Positions 1 through 6,238 are shown, numbered from the stretch's first letter. The stretch is 9,578 nt of DNA from Nitrososphaerota archaeon (GCA_023266955.1 JAHFOH010000044.1:1-9578), one strand, 5' to 3'. Notes: generated from the letters alone by a model not told the origin. Made by a program: numbers and translations.

Positions 1-366
1 AGAGGCAAGGTATTCCTGGTTCAATGGGATGCGTTATCCGCCCAGGCACTTGCAAAAGAACTCCGTGCAGATGGATGGACTGTTGATGTAGAGTCGGAGG
101 ACGGTGGCCGGGCATACAAGCTGATTAGGCGAAATCCACCAGATGTTGTTGTCATAGACCTTTCCCGTCTCCCTTCGCACGGACGCCAAACTGCCCTTGC
201 TTTGCGTGACGTTAAGGCGACGAGGAAGATTCCTATCGTCTTTGTCGATGGGAAGGAGGAAGATACTGAAAAGGTAAGGGCGAAGGTACCAGACGTCGTG
301 TTTACGAGCTCTACAAAATTGAAGGATTTGCTGACTAGGTTTTCAAAACCTAGCAAGGTTGCATAA
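1..366 (+). CDS. CheY-like receiver-domain protein, 5' end cut by window edge, degenerate active site
   Basis: Frame 1 is open from the first base to a TAA at 364-366 (121 residues visible). The pattern is that of a response-regulator receiver: a hydrophobic first strand (KVFLV), then a PPDVVVIDL strand with Asp53 at the phospho-acceptor position, then an IPIVFVDG strand. The length suggests an almost complete single receiver domain with no output domain, so only a few N-terminal residues are probably missing. Several usual active-site positions look altered. The first-strand acidic pair is reduced to one Asp (WD, 9-10), the Thr/Ser after the fourth strand is Asp, and the Lys-Pro of the fifth strand reads Ser-Ser. 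That would fit a pseudo-receiver working by protein-protein contact, although Asp53 is kept. No histidine kinase is visible in the window. The assignment rests on pattern recognition only. Confidence 0.7.
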   Translation, partial: RGKVFLVQWDALSAQALAKELRADGWTVDVESEDGGRAYKLIRRNPPDVVVIDLSRLPSHGRQTALALRDVKATRKIPIVFVDGKEEDTEKVRAKVPDVVFTSSTKLKDLLTRFSKPSKVA

Positions 367-453
367 CCTCGAAGTCGAAGTCTAATCTCAAACCTAGTGC
401 CGTCTATAGAACGCTAAATCTTCACGCTTCGGCGCATCGAGCTCCATCCTGCC

Positions 454-807
454 TTACCCTTTCATTTTGAGGACTTCAGTTGGTAGCAGGGCTTCGCCCG
501 CCCTAATCATTCGTCCTTCAAGAAGCATCTTCAATGCACGAGCCTTGTTATGCTTTGACCACTTACTGTTCTTGCCACGTGGTGTGAAGCGTCGTGCAAA
601 CTTCCATTCATCAATACGCTTAACCTGACTGTCAATCCATCCGTAACGTATCGCTTCTTCTACCGCATCATCATAGAATATCGATCGCTTTCGAGATGAC
701 TTCTTGTAAAAGATGAACCACACCTCTTTCCGCTGTCTGTGATGGTTAGCTAGCCACCTCCGCCATCCTTCACGGGATGTAATATAGAGCATGTGGCGAA
801 CATCCAT
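454..807 (-). CDS. YdeI/OmdA-family protein, short form
   Basis: The 117-residue protein matches the conserved N-terminal part of the YdeI/OmpD-associated (bacteriocin-protection) family: an ITSREGWRRWL opening, VWFIFYKK, then the diagnostic stretch around residues 45-80 with EAIRYGWIDS, a KRIDE motif and RFTPRGKNSKWS. The biochemical function of this family is not settled. Family members are usually near 190 residues and carry a further helical C-terminal part. This one stops shortly after GRMIRAGEALLP, so it lacks that part, and I saw no convincing continuation in another frame. The ATG at 805-807 is used here; an internal ATG at 790-792 begins MLYITS and is equally plausible because family members often start close to that motif. 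The gene is divergent from the next one, with 87 bases between the starts. Confidence 0.75.
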   Translation of the reverse strand: MDVRHMLYITSREGWRRWLANHHRQRKEVWFIFYKKSSRKRSIFYDDAVEEAIRYGWIDSQVKRIDEWKFARRFTPRGKNSKWSKHNKARALKMLLEGRMIRAGEALLPTEVLKMKG

Positions 808-894
808 GGAAGGCTTCCAACTTCATCGGCCTTACCTGTGCTTCGTGATCGAAACGGTCAATCTGAAAATTGTTAAACCTTCGCTATCACTCTC

Positions 895-1254
895 TTGAAG
901 GTTTGGACAAACCTTTCCAGGTTGAACCATGTGCTCAAAATTAGGCTAACCCCAACGGGCGAGATCAAGGTGACTCAGCTGACTTTGCTTCTATCCAAGT
1001 GGGCATCACAGCTGGAAGCAAAGATTGTACCGCAAGGCACTCTCCGGACATATCCAGGCAGTCGGCATTGGCATATCACCGGAGCCTCCAGAGGAAGTGG
1101 CACAGTTGAAGTTACACTAATTTCAAATGGTGAAAGTGAAGTATGGATCGTCGTTCATGCGAACAGGAGAGGATCTTGGGCTGAAGAGGCCCATAAGCGT
1201 CTCGCCCATTTTCTCATTGAAACAGGACGTTTTGCTTCTCAATACGCCCATTAA
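895..1254 (+). CDS. small conserved-looking protein of unknown function
   Basis: A 119-residue open frame beginning with TTG at 895. No ATG exists near the start, and GTG at 931 is an alternative. I do not recognise a named family. The C-terminal two thirds look like a compact alpha/beta domain: a PGSRHWHI segment, a GTVEVTLI strand, WIVVHANRRGSW, then a helix (EEAHKRLAHFL). The combination of WHI, an alternating strand and HANRRGSW looks like a conserved family motif rather than random coding, and I vaguely recall similar hypothetical proteins, which cannot be verified here. It has no signal peptide and no membrane segment. It lies upstream of and on the same strand as the EVE operon, but a separate TATA box in the 109-base gap suggests it is not co-transcribed. 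Confidence 0.6.
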   Translation: MKVWTNLSRLNHVLKIRLTPTGEIKVTQLTLLLSKWASQLEAKIVPQGTLRTYPGSRHWHITGASRGSGTVEVTLISNGESEVWIVVHANRRGSWAEEAHKRLAHFLIETGRFASQYAH

Positions 1255-1298
1255 TTGAGTTGGCTCCTTCCGACCTCCCAAATGCAACCGTCTAATTT

Positions 1299-1325
1299 GT
1301 ACTATTACTAAAGAAATAATAATAC
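1299..1325. promoter_or_regulatory. inverted repeat, candidate operator of the EVE operon
   Basis: GTACTATTA (1299-1307) and TAATAATAC (1317-1325) form 9-base arms with one mismatch around a 9-base spacer. The right arm touches the TATA box, so a protein bound here would cover the TFB recognition (BRE) region. Binding by the winged-helix protein of the downstream operon is inference. The AT-rich composition raises the chance of a coincidental repeat. Confidence 0.4.
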
Positions 1326-1333
1326 TTAAATAT
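1325..1333 (+). promoter_or_regulatory. archaeal TATA box for the EVE operon
   Basis: CTTAAATAT lies within an AT-rich stretch and is centred about 35 bases before the ATG at 1364. With the usual archaeal spacing of about 26 bases from TATA centre to transcript start, the mRNA would begin near 1355 with a leader of only about 8 bases. A GAGGA at 1344-1348 would then lie upstream of the transcript start. Confidence 0.5.
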
Positions 1334-1363
1334 GTATGCTCTAGAGGAAACCGCGCATCCAAT

Positions 1364-1759
1364 ATGATTGAAGCTGGAAAACAAACCGTGTTCGACATCA
1401 TATTAGAAACACCAGGAATCAGCCAGGCTGAAATTCTTCAGGAATTCAAGACGCGAACTGGGAAGAGGGTTTCACAAGGCTTTGTTTACCACAAGTGCCA
1501 AGATCTACTTCATGAAAACCGCATTAGAGTTGAACGGAAGGGGAATCAGAACGCCTACTACCCCATAACAACCGCGGTTGGATCTCAGCTAAAGAGTAGC
1601 ATCTCTTACACAATTGAAGAAGGAGAAGATGGCTCTCTTGTGGTAGTCAGCTACACCATAGGTAAGGATAGAGTCACCCTTGCCAAGGGACTACCGCTAG
1701 AGAAACTGCCTGAATTTCATCGTGCACAGCAGAGCTTCAAGAAGTATCTAACCGGGTGA
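1364..1759 (+). CDS. winged-helix DNA-binding protein, first gene of the EVE operon
   Basis: 131 residues. The first 70 fit a winged helix-turn-helix: a helix (KQTVFDIILETPG), a helix-turn-helix with SQAEILQEFKTRTGKRVSQGFVYHK, and a wing ending in RVERKGNQNAYYPI. The remaining 60 residues are predicted to be mostly beta strand (ISYTIEEGEDGSLVVVSYTI) followed by a short helical tail, and I do not recognise that part. The fold is compatible with MarR/PadR-like or phage-type regulators, but I cannot name a specific family. Its stop (1757-1759) is one base from the start of the EVE gene, so the two are translationally coupled. As a small DNA binder leading a candidate defence operon, and with an inverted repeat at its own promoter, it is probably an autoregulator; this role is inferred. 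Confidence 0.75.
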   Translation: MIEAGKQTVFDIILETPGISQAEILQEFKTRTGKRVSQGFVYHKCQDLLHENRIRVERKGNQNAYYPITTAVGSQLKSSISYTIEEGEDGSLVVVSYTIGKDRVTLAKGLPLEKLPEFHRAQQSFKKYLTG

Positions 1760-1760
1760 T

Positions 1761-2231
1761 ATGATGACTAACCATTGGATACTCGTTGTTACAGAGCAGC
1801 GAATTGGAAGAACAATACTAGGAGCAATGGACATCCTACAAAATCGCATCAGAAACAGATTCTGGGCCTTCGGACAACGTGCCAAGGGCATACGATTACT
1901 CGGAAAAGGAGATCGCGCAATCATATACGCAAGTGGAAGAACAGGCAAGGACTTCGTAGGAGTCTGCGAAATCACTTCAGCTCCCTATGAGTTATCGAGA
2001 AAACGTCGTGAGATGATGATAGGAAATCCGAGTTATGCTGTCGATATAGATGGGGTTCAGCTATTTAGTGAGCCAAGGTCGGTGAAGACGCTTCTCCACC
2101 GACTTGGTTTCGTCCGAAACAAGGAAAATTGGGGAGCATACTTCCAAGGGTCCGCCATCCAGATACCCGAAGAAGACTTCCACATCATAGCTAGAGCGAC
2201 TCCCGAGCAAGAAAGTGCGACTGGAAAATAG
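1761..2231 (+). CDS. stand-alone EVE-domain (PUA-like) protein
   Basis: 156 residues, essentially one EVE domain. Matching signs are HWILVVT at the N-terminus, a KGDRAIIYASG strand-turn near 49-59, VGVCEITSAPYELS at 66-79, and near the C-terminus the block LGFVRNKENWGAYFQG followed by IPEEDF. The last block closely resembles the archaeal EVE protein type represented by Pyrococcus PH1033 (FIKNK...W...G...PEEDY), as I recall it. EVE belongs to the PUA/YTH superfamily, whose members bind modified nucleobases in DNA or RNA through an aromatic pocket. Two ATGs occur in tandem at 1761 and 1764. GGTGAT (1755-1760) overlaps the previous stop and could serve as ribosome binding site. It is paralogous to the N-terminal domain of the next gene's product. 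The ligand is unknown. Confidence 0.85.
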   Translation: MMTNHWILVVTEQRIGRTILGAMDILQNRIRNRFWAFGQRAKGIRLLGKGDRAIIYASGRTGKDFVGVCEITSAPYELSRKRREMMIGNPSYAVDIDGVQLFSEPRSVKTLLHRLGFVRNKENWGAYFQGSAIQIPEEDFHIIARATPEQESATGK

Positions 2232-2254
2232 TAGGAATCGAAACCCTTCGACGG

Positions 2255-3844
2255 GTGAATTTTCTGAACGAACAAGATTACGATCCACGCTATTGGTTAC
2301 TGGTTGCTACCGATCGTAAGTCTAGTTCACGCCACCTTCATGCAATGGAACTCTTTCAAACCCGAATCAATGATCAATTCTGGGGCTTCAGTGCCAAGAC
2401 TCGTAATAGGAACAGGCTGCGAAAAGGAAACCACGCCATAATATACCTAGGTGGCAGTGCTGGCAAGAAGGCGGTAGCCAATTGTACGCTCGCTTCCGAT
2501 CCATTCGAACTATCGCCTGAGGATAAGCTAAGATTCGCACATAATGAATCAGCGTTTCTTGCGGACTACGGCGTCTATCTTCAAGGAATAAACCAGTGGT
2601 CCCGACCAGTCACCTTCATCCACGGTCTAATCCAACAGCTATCCTTCATTAAGAACAAAAGCCAATGGGGAACAGCACTCCAGGGCACTATCATCAGTAT
2701 ACCCGAAGCTGATTATCAAACGCTCCTCCATCACCGGTCGGATAAAGCAGACGGGCAACTGAATGTCGAACGTGTATCTCGACAAACGGAAGTCGTAGTA
2801 CGTGGCAAACCGCTCTCACTGCTCTTAGGCCATGATCTTCTCAGCGGAGAGGTTGTATACTGGTCTCCGATGGAGGAAAAGAATCCTCATCTACTGATCG
2901 TGGGAATGAGTGGAAGCGGTAAAACTGAGACCCTCAAATCAATGATCTATGCGTTGCGTAAGGCTGGTATCCCGTCGGTCATCCTTGATCTCCATAGTGA
3001 GTTCCAAGTCGTAGCCGACAAAACCATAGATCTGAGTGCGACGATAAAGCTCAATCCCCTTGAGATCCTCGGACGTTCTCCCCTGTCCGTCGTCTATGAA
3101 GTGTCATCAATTCTCCGTAGCATCTACCGCTTAGGCGACCAACAGGAGGCGGTTCTTCGCAAAGCTTTGAAAGAAAGTTATCGGAGGCATGAAATTACGG
3201 GCGAGAGGAGTAGTTGGAGGCGCTCTCCCCCTACCTTCGGCGACATGAAAGAAATATTGGAGGGCATGATGGAAGACAAGCAAGTACGAGCATTTGTTAC
3301 TCGCCTCTTAAACCGCATAGAACCCCTCTTTGATATGGAGGTCTTCGCTGAAGAGACCTATTTCCCCTTTAGCGAGATGGTGAAGCAAGCCACTGCTTTA
3401 CAGCTAGTCGCGTTCCCGAATGAGCCGGTGAAAACAGCGCTTAGCGACTTTATCCTACGCCGTCTTTGGTACTATACGCTCAGCCTAGGTCCTTCAGAAT
3501 CTCCTCGCTTCTACGTCGTCATAGATGAGGCGCATAGACTTGCATATGATAACTCCCCTCTAGAACCCTTCCTCAGAGAGGCAAGAAAGTATGGAGTAGG
3601 AGTGATGCTATCTTCTCAACGACCCACAGATTTCAGCGAAAGCATACTAGCCAACGTTTCATCGATAATCTGTCTACAGTGTCCTCTCGATAGAGATGCA
3701 AGATATATGGCGCAGCAACTCAACTGTCACCCTGAAGAGATTAAGACATTAGCTGGGAGAGGTGAAGCACTCATTAAGCATACCTCCTCTTCGAATCCTA
3801 GGCGAATTCAGATACTGCCACTATTCCGTAGGTCCGCAAGATAA
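2255..3844 (+). CDS. EVE-HerA fusion: EVE domain joined to HerA/FtsK-type DNA-translocating ATPase
   Basis: 529 residues with a GTG start at 2255, 23 bases after the EVE gene. Residues about 12-157 are a second EVE domain (RYWLLVATD, KGNHAIIYLGG, FIKNKSQWGTALQG, IPEADY). After a linker, residues about 185-525 form a HerA/DUF87-type ATPase: GHDLLSGEVVYW lead-in, Walker A GMSGSGKT (217-224), a LDLHSEF strand, LNPLE (266-270), Walker B VVIDEAH (421-427), the SSQRPTDF sensor region (453-460), and the GRGEALI ending typical of HerA-like proteins. Canonical archaeal HerA has an N-terminal HAS-barrel; here the EVE domain occupies that region. HerA-type proteins form hexameric DNA pumps, often with a nuclease such as NurA, but no nuclease is encoded nearby. 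The catalytic motifs look intact. It most probably couples recognition of modified DNA to translocation or remodelling; that coupling is inferred. Confidence 0.88.
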   Translation: MNFLNEQDYDPRYWLLVATDRKSSSRHLHAMELFQTRINDQFWGFSAKTRNRNRLRKGNHAIIYLGGSAGKKAVANCTLASDPFELSPEDKLRFAHNESAFLADYGVYLQGINQWSRPVTFIHGLIQQLSFIKNKSQWGTALQGTIISIPEADYQTLLHHRSDKADGQLNVERVSRQTEVVVRGKPLSLLLGHDLLSGEVVYWSPMEEKNPHLLIVGMSGSGKTETLKSMIYALRKAGIPSVILDLHSEFQVVADKTIDLSATIKLNPLEILGRSPLSVVYEVSSILRSIYRLGDQQEAVLRKALKESYRRHEITGERSSWRRSPPTFGDMKEILEGMMEDKQVRAFVTRLLNRIEPLFDMEVFAEETYFPFSEMVKQATALQLVAFPNEPVKTALSDFILRRLWYYTLSLGPSESPRFYVVIDEAHRLAYDNSPLEPFLREARKYGVGVMLSSQRPTDFSESILANVSSIICLQCPLDRDARYMAQQLNCHPEEIKTLAGRGEALIKHTSSSNPRRIQILPLFRRSAR

Positions 3845-3874
3845 TTTCGCCGGGCAATTTTCTTCCTGTGAAAG

Positions 3875-3883
3875 AATAATTAT
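3875..3883 (+). promoter_or_regulatory. TATA-like box for the DUF2182 gene
   Basis: AATAATTAT is centred about 28 bases before the TTG at 3907, the spacing expected for a near-leaderless archaeal transcript. It supports the TTG start and a separate promoter from the EVE operon ending at 3844. Confidence 0.35.
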
Positions 3884-3906
3884 CTTGATTAATTTGGTGT
3901 GCTCTC

Positions 3907-4689
3907 TTGGGCACTTCGATATTGAAGGGGGGATTTCCACTGGACAAGCTTGCTGTCGGGGTAGTCACGTTAACCCTAGCCCTTCTCGCCTGGCTTGTAG
4001 TGACCGTGGGCGTAAATGTACCCATGACTGGTGTTATCGATGTAACCGCTCTCCTACTCTTCGTGGGAGTATGGGCTGTGGGAATGGTCGCGATGATGCT
4101 TCCGACATTACTTCCTATGATTTTCGCTGTTGTCGCAGCAACTAGGCCACACTTCAGTGGAGATCCCAAGGAAGGCTCTTCAAGCATTTTGCAAAGGTCG
4201 CTGGAACCTGTCCAGTTCGTTCTTGGCTATCTCGGAATTTGGTCGGCTATGGGCGTTGCTGCCTACTTTGCCCTTGTGGTACTGTTTCAGTTCTACCCCT
4301 CCTTTTCCAGTATGGGTCAGTTAGCAGGAGTAGCCGCTGGGGGCACAGTGTTCTTTGCTGGGGTTTACCAGCTTAGTCCTCTGAAGCAGATAGCCCTCCG
4401 AGCATGTCGCTCTCCCATGGGTTTCATAATGACCAGGTGGAGAAGTGGTCGATTTGGTCGATTCCTGATGGGCACTGATTACGGATTCTTCTGCACGAAA
4501 TGTTGTTGGGCTTTCATGGCAGTACTTGTTGTGGTAGGAGCAATGAATCTTCTCTGGATGGTCCTGTTTGCCGCCGCCATCTTTGTTGAGAAGGTGGGTC
4601 CTCGGGGAGTAGATTTATCAAAGATTCTGGGTATTCTTCTTATGACTACTGGGATTATCCTAGCAGTAGTACCTGCTTCAGGTATGTAA
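3907..4689 (+). CDS. DUF2182 polytopic membrane protein
   Basis: 260 residues from a TTG start at 3907. This start is preferred because an in-frame TGA lies at 3886-3888 and a TATA-like box is correctly placed. A second TTG at 3922 is possible. Membrane segments are visible at about 15-36, 44-76, 102-128, 137-155 and 203-228, with another near the C-terminus. DUF2182 hallmarks are present: the Met-rich MVAMMLPTLLPM (60-71), YQLSPLKQIALRACRSP (154-170), CTKCCW (196-201), and MNLLWM followed by EK around 213-229. The family is described as predicted metal-binding integral membrane proteins of unknown function, and it commonly lies beside DUF1326 genes, as here. The cysteines and methionines suggest copper or other soft-metal handling, but this is inference. 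It is convergent with the first DUF1326 gene. Confidence 0.88.
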   Translation: MGTSILKGGFPLDKLAVGVVTLTLALLAWLVVTVGVNVPMTGVIDVTALLLFVGVWAVGMVAMMLPTLLPMIFAVVAATRPHFSGDPKEGSSSILQRSLEPVQFVLGYLGIWSAMGVAAYFALVVLFQFYPSFSSMGQLAGVAAGGTVFFAGVYQLSPLKQIALRACRSPMGFIMTRWRSGRFGRFLMGTDYGFFCTKCCWAFMAVLVVVGAMNLLWMVLFAAAIFVEKVGPRGVDLSKILGILLMTTGIILAVVPASGM

Positions 4690-4731
4690 CATCCTCGACC
4701 TTCTTCAGGTTAACTTGATGACTCGTATCAG

Positions 4732-4761
4732 AAAAAATTGTGGTGAGGCTTTCTAGCCTCA
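4732..4761. terminator. hairpin with flanking T/A tract between convergent genes
   Basis: TGAGGCT (4744-4750) and AGCCTCA (4755-4761) form a perfect 7-bp stem with a 4-base loop. On the minus strand the hairpin is followed by six consecutive T (complement of A at 4732-4737), so it best suits termination of the DUF1326 transcript. On the plus strand it is followed only by TTTC. It sits between the convergent stops at 4689 and 4768. Archaeal termination depends mainly on T tracts, so the stem may be secondary. Confidence 0.6.
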
Positions 4762-4767
4762 TTTCAT

Positions 4768-5364
4768 CTAAGGGCCGTGGAAGTTGAAGGGCCCCCAGAT
4801 GCCGTCCTTTCCAGCGTAATCCAGCGTGGTCCCGAAGTCACTGTAGTGCGTTTTCACACCCTTACCGTAGCTTACTGTACCGATGTCTGGATAGAGCGGG
4901 TGGTGAGACAACGTTATCGGCTTCTTATCGCCACCAAGGTTTGGCTCCAAGTGATACTCTAGGACGCCCGGGATTCGCACATGTCTCTTGCGGGCGTCGA
5001 TCTCGATCTTTGCGTACTTCATGCCGAGTATTGTCCCAATCAAGCCTGCCATTACCTTTGGTGCCCCACCCACCTTCCCAGTGAATATCTTCTCCAGTGC
5101 TTCTCTCTGTTTGGCATCTGCTCTTTCATCGAGATAGAGAGCGGCTTTCCAGTTGCCTTTCCAGAAATTGCCCGGCGTCATTCCCACCATAAGAGCGTTT
5201 AATCCATCTAGCTTGACGTTCCCATAGTTCCCCTTACGGGTGTGAAACGCAAAGAAGGTGTCGCAGTGGCCTAGTGTAGGATCCGAATAGAATAGACAAG
5301 GACAACCGGGATCGCAGCTGCAAGTGTCAACCAAGTCTCCGGTCAGCTTCCATTTGGCAGCCAT
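4768..5364 (-). CDS. DUF1326 protein, first paralogue
   Basis: 198 residues from ATG (5362-5364). The DUF1326 signature is near the N-terminus: TCSCDPGCPC gives Cys15, Cys17, Cys21 and Cys23, followed by Cys34 in a GHCDTFFAF context, then LDGLNALMV and KAALYLDERA. A longer beta-rich region follows, ending WGPFNFHG. No signal peptide or membrane segment is visible, so it is probably cytoplasmic. The function of DUF1326 is unknown; the clustered CxC and CPC cysteines suggest metal binding or thiol redox chemistry. It lies 97 bases downstream of its paralogue on the same strand and has its own TATA-like box, so the two may be transcribed separately. GGGAGATG (minus strand, 5370-5377) could act as a ribosome site if transcription starts further upstream. 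Confidence 0.9.
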   Translation of the reverse strand: MAAKWKLTGDLVDTCSCDPGCPCLFYSDPTLGHCDTFFAFHTRKGNYGNVKLDGLNALMVGMTPGNFWKGNWKAALYLDERADAKQREALEKIFTGKVGGAPKVMAGLIGTILGMKYAKIEIDARKRHVRIPGVLEYHLEPNLGGDKKPITLSHHPLYPDIGTVSYGKGVKTHYSDFGTTLDYAGKDGIWGPFNFHGP

Positions 5365-5387
5365 AGCACATCTCCCTCGAATGAGTG

Positions 5388-5396
5388 CTATTTATG
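5388..5396 (-). promoter_or_regulatory. TATA box for the first DUF1326 gene
   Basis: The minus strand reads CATAAATAG, centred 28 bases before the ATG at 5364. At usual archaeal spacing the transcript would start within a base or two of the start codon, giving a leaderless mRNA. Confidence 0.45.
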
Positions 5397-5417
5397 CTTG
5401 AACTCCCAGAATGGCAT

Positions 5418-5445
5418 TAAAAAATAGAAAATTTCAAATTTTTCT
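5418..5445 (-). terminator. AT-rich imperfect palindrome with T tract after the second DUF1326 gene
   Basis: On the minus strand, shortly after the stop of the upstream DUF1326 gene (5462), an imperfect palindrome (5426-5445; AGAAA(A)TTT arms with a one-base bulge) runs into a T-rich stretch with six T in a row. Archaeal RNA polymerase stops at such T-rich tracts. The same bases could also be a binding site upstream of the next promoter. Confidence 0.4.
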
Positions 5446-5461
5446 GGAGATGAGGAGCCTT

Positions 5462-6094
5462 CTACTTCGTGGGATGGCGCACTATTGCAACGGACGCAGC
5501 TTTCCCTGGATAAGCGTACCTGAGACCTTTATCAACGACGGCAAACGACCTTGATGAACCTATTTCCGCCTCTTTGAAGACGAATCCTTTTGGAAGCACC
5601 AGCTTCGCCGCGCTCTCGTCACCAGTAACAGGGTTCCTCATCGGCTCAAGTGAAGCGTGAGTGAATGGACCAGCTTTGAAACTACTATGAACTCCATCAA
5701 ACTTCCATTCGAACGGTACGAACTTTGGTTCTAGCCAGGTGTCGATGGTTGCCGCAAATATGGTCCAGGGCAGTCCCCCTGCTCTGCCAGTCAAGATTCT
5801 CACTAAAGCATCCCTTTGCTCCTTTGTAGCATTTTCGTCAATATAGATGCCCGCCGTGCCCCTTCCCTCGTGAATTTGTCCTGGCCATCTAGCGAGCCAA
5901 GCATACTTCAGCCCGTCTAGCTTGATGCTTCCATACACACCATCCGTAATGTTCACCCCATATCCGCCTTCACAGTAGCCCATGGTGGGTCTTCGACTGA
6001 AGTTGCATGGACATCCCCAGTCGCAGTTACACGCCTGAATCAATTCCCCGGTATATCTCCATAATCCACCGTTTGGTGTGGCTTTCTTTGGCAC
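5462..6094 (-). CDS. DUF1326 protein, second paralogue
   Basis: 210 residues from a GTG at 6092-6094, with no upstream ATG that fits better. It repeats the family pattern: LWRYTGELIQACNCDWGCPC (Cys22, Cys24, Cys28, Cys30), Cys41 in a MGYCEGG context, then IKLDGLKYAWLARWPG and AGIYIDENATKEQRDAL. The middle and C-terminal regions differ clearly from the first paralogue, so the duplication is old rather than recent. The C-terminus ends SVAIVRHPTK instead of the WGPFNFHG ending. It has no signal peptide or membrane span. Its function is unknown; conserved CxC/CPC cysteines suggest metal or thiol chemistry, and the DUF2182 neighbour supports a shared module. It is divergent from the NrtS-like gene. 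Confidence 0.88.
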   Translation of the reverse strand: MPKKATPNGGLWRYTGELIQACNCDWGCPCNFSRRPTMGYCEGGYGVNITDGVYGSIKLDGLKYAWLARWPGQIHEGRGTAGIYIDENATKEQRDALVRILTGRAGGLPWTIFAATIDTWLEPKFVPFEWKFDGVHSSFKAGPFTHASLEPMRNPVTGDESAAKLVLPKGFVFKEAEIGSSRSFAVVDKGLRYAYPGKAASVAIVRHPTK

Positions 6095-6125
6095 AGTCCT
6101 ATTGTGCGAAGGAAAACTCCTTATT

Positions 6126-6133
6126 AGTATTTA
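6126..6133 (-). promoter_or_regulatory. TATA-like box for the second DUF1326 gene
   Basis: The minus strand contains TAAATACT about 35 bases before the GTG start at 6094, leaving a leader of roughly 9 bases. The stretch is AT-rich in both directions, so it might also serve a plus-strand transcript starting near 6157. Confidence 0.33.
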
Positions 6134-6228
6134 GAACGGTTCATTCTGAGTGCAACGTCGATGAACCGCACTTTACAGAATATTGTATCATGCAACTGGA
6201 CTATTATCAGATCAATTCCCCAAGAGAC

Positions 6229-6236
6229 AAGGAGGG
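6229..6236 (+). promoter_or_regulatory. strong Shine-Dalgarno site that decides the NrtS-like start
   Basis: AAGGAGGG lies two bases before the ATG at 6239. It is the clearest ribosome binding site in the window and favours this start over the in-frame ATG at 6161. Confidence 0.5.
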
Positions 6237-6238
6237 AT

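Noticed and set aside
21..356. Minus-strand open frame opposite the receiver gene
   Set aside because: The plus-strand frame gives a recognisable receiver domain; the minus product is Ser/Thr-rich with no domain pattern.
1760..3844. Reading the two EVE genes as one frameshifted gene
   Set aside because: Each has a complete EVE domain, its own stop and start, and a clean 23-base gap, so a duplication explains them better.
3798..4187. Minus-strand open frame opposite the EVE-HerA end and DUF2182 start
   Set aside because: Low-complexity Thr/Ala-rich product without a family pattern; the plus-strand genes have clear motifs.
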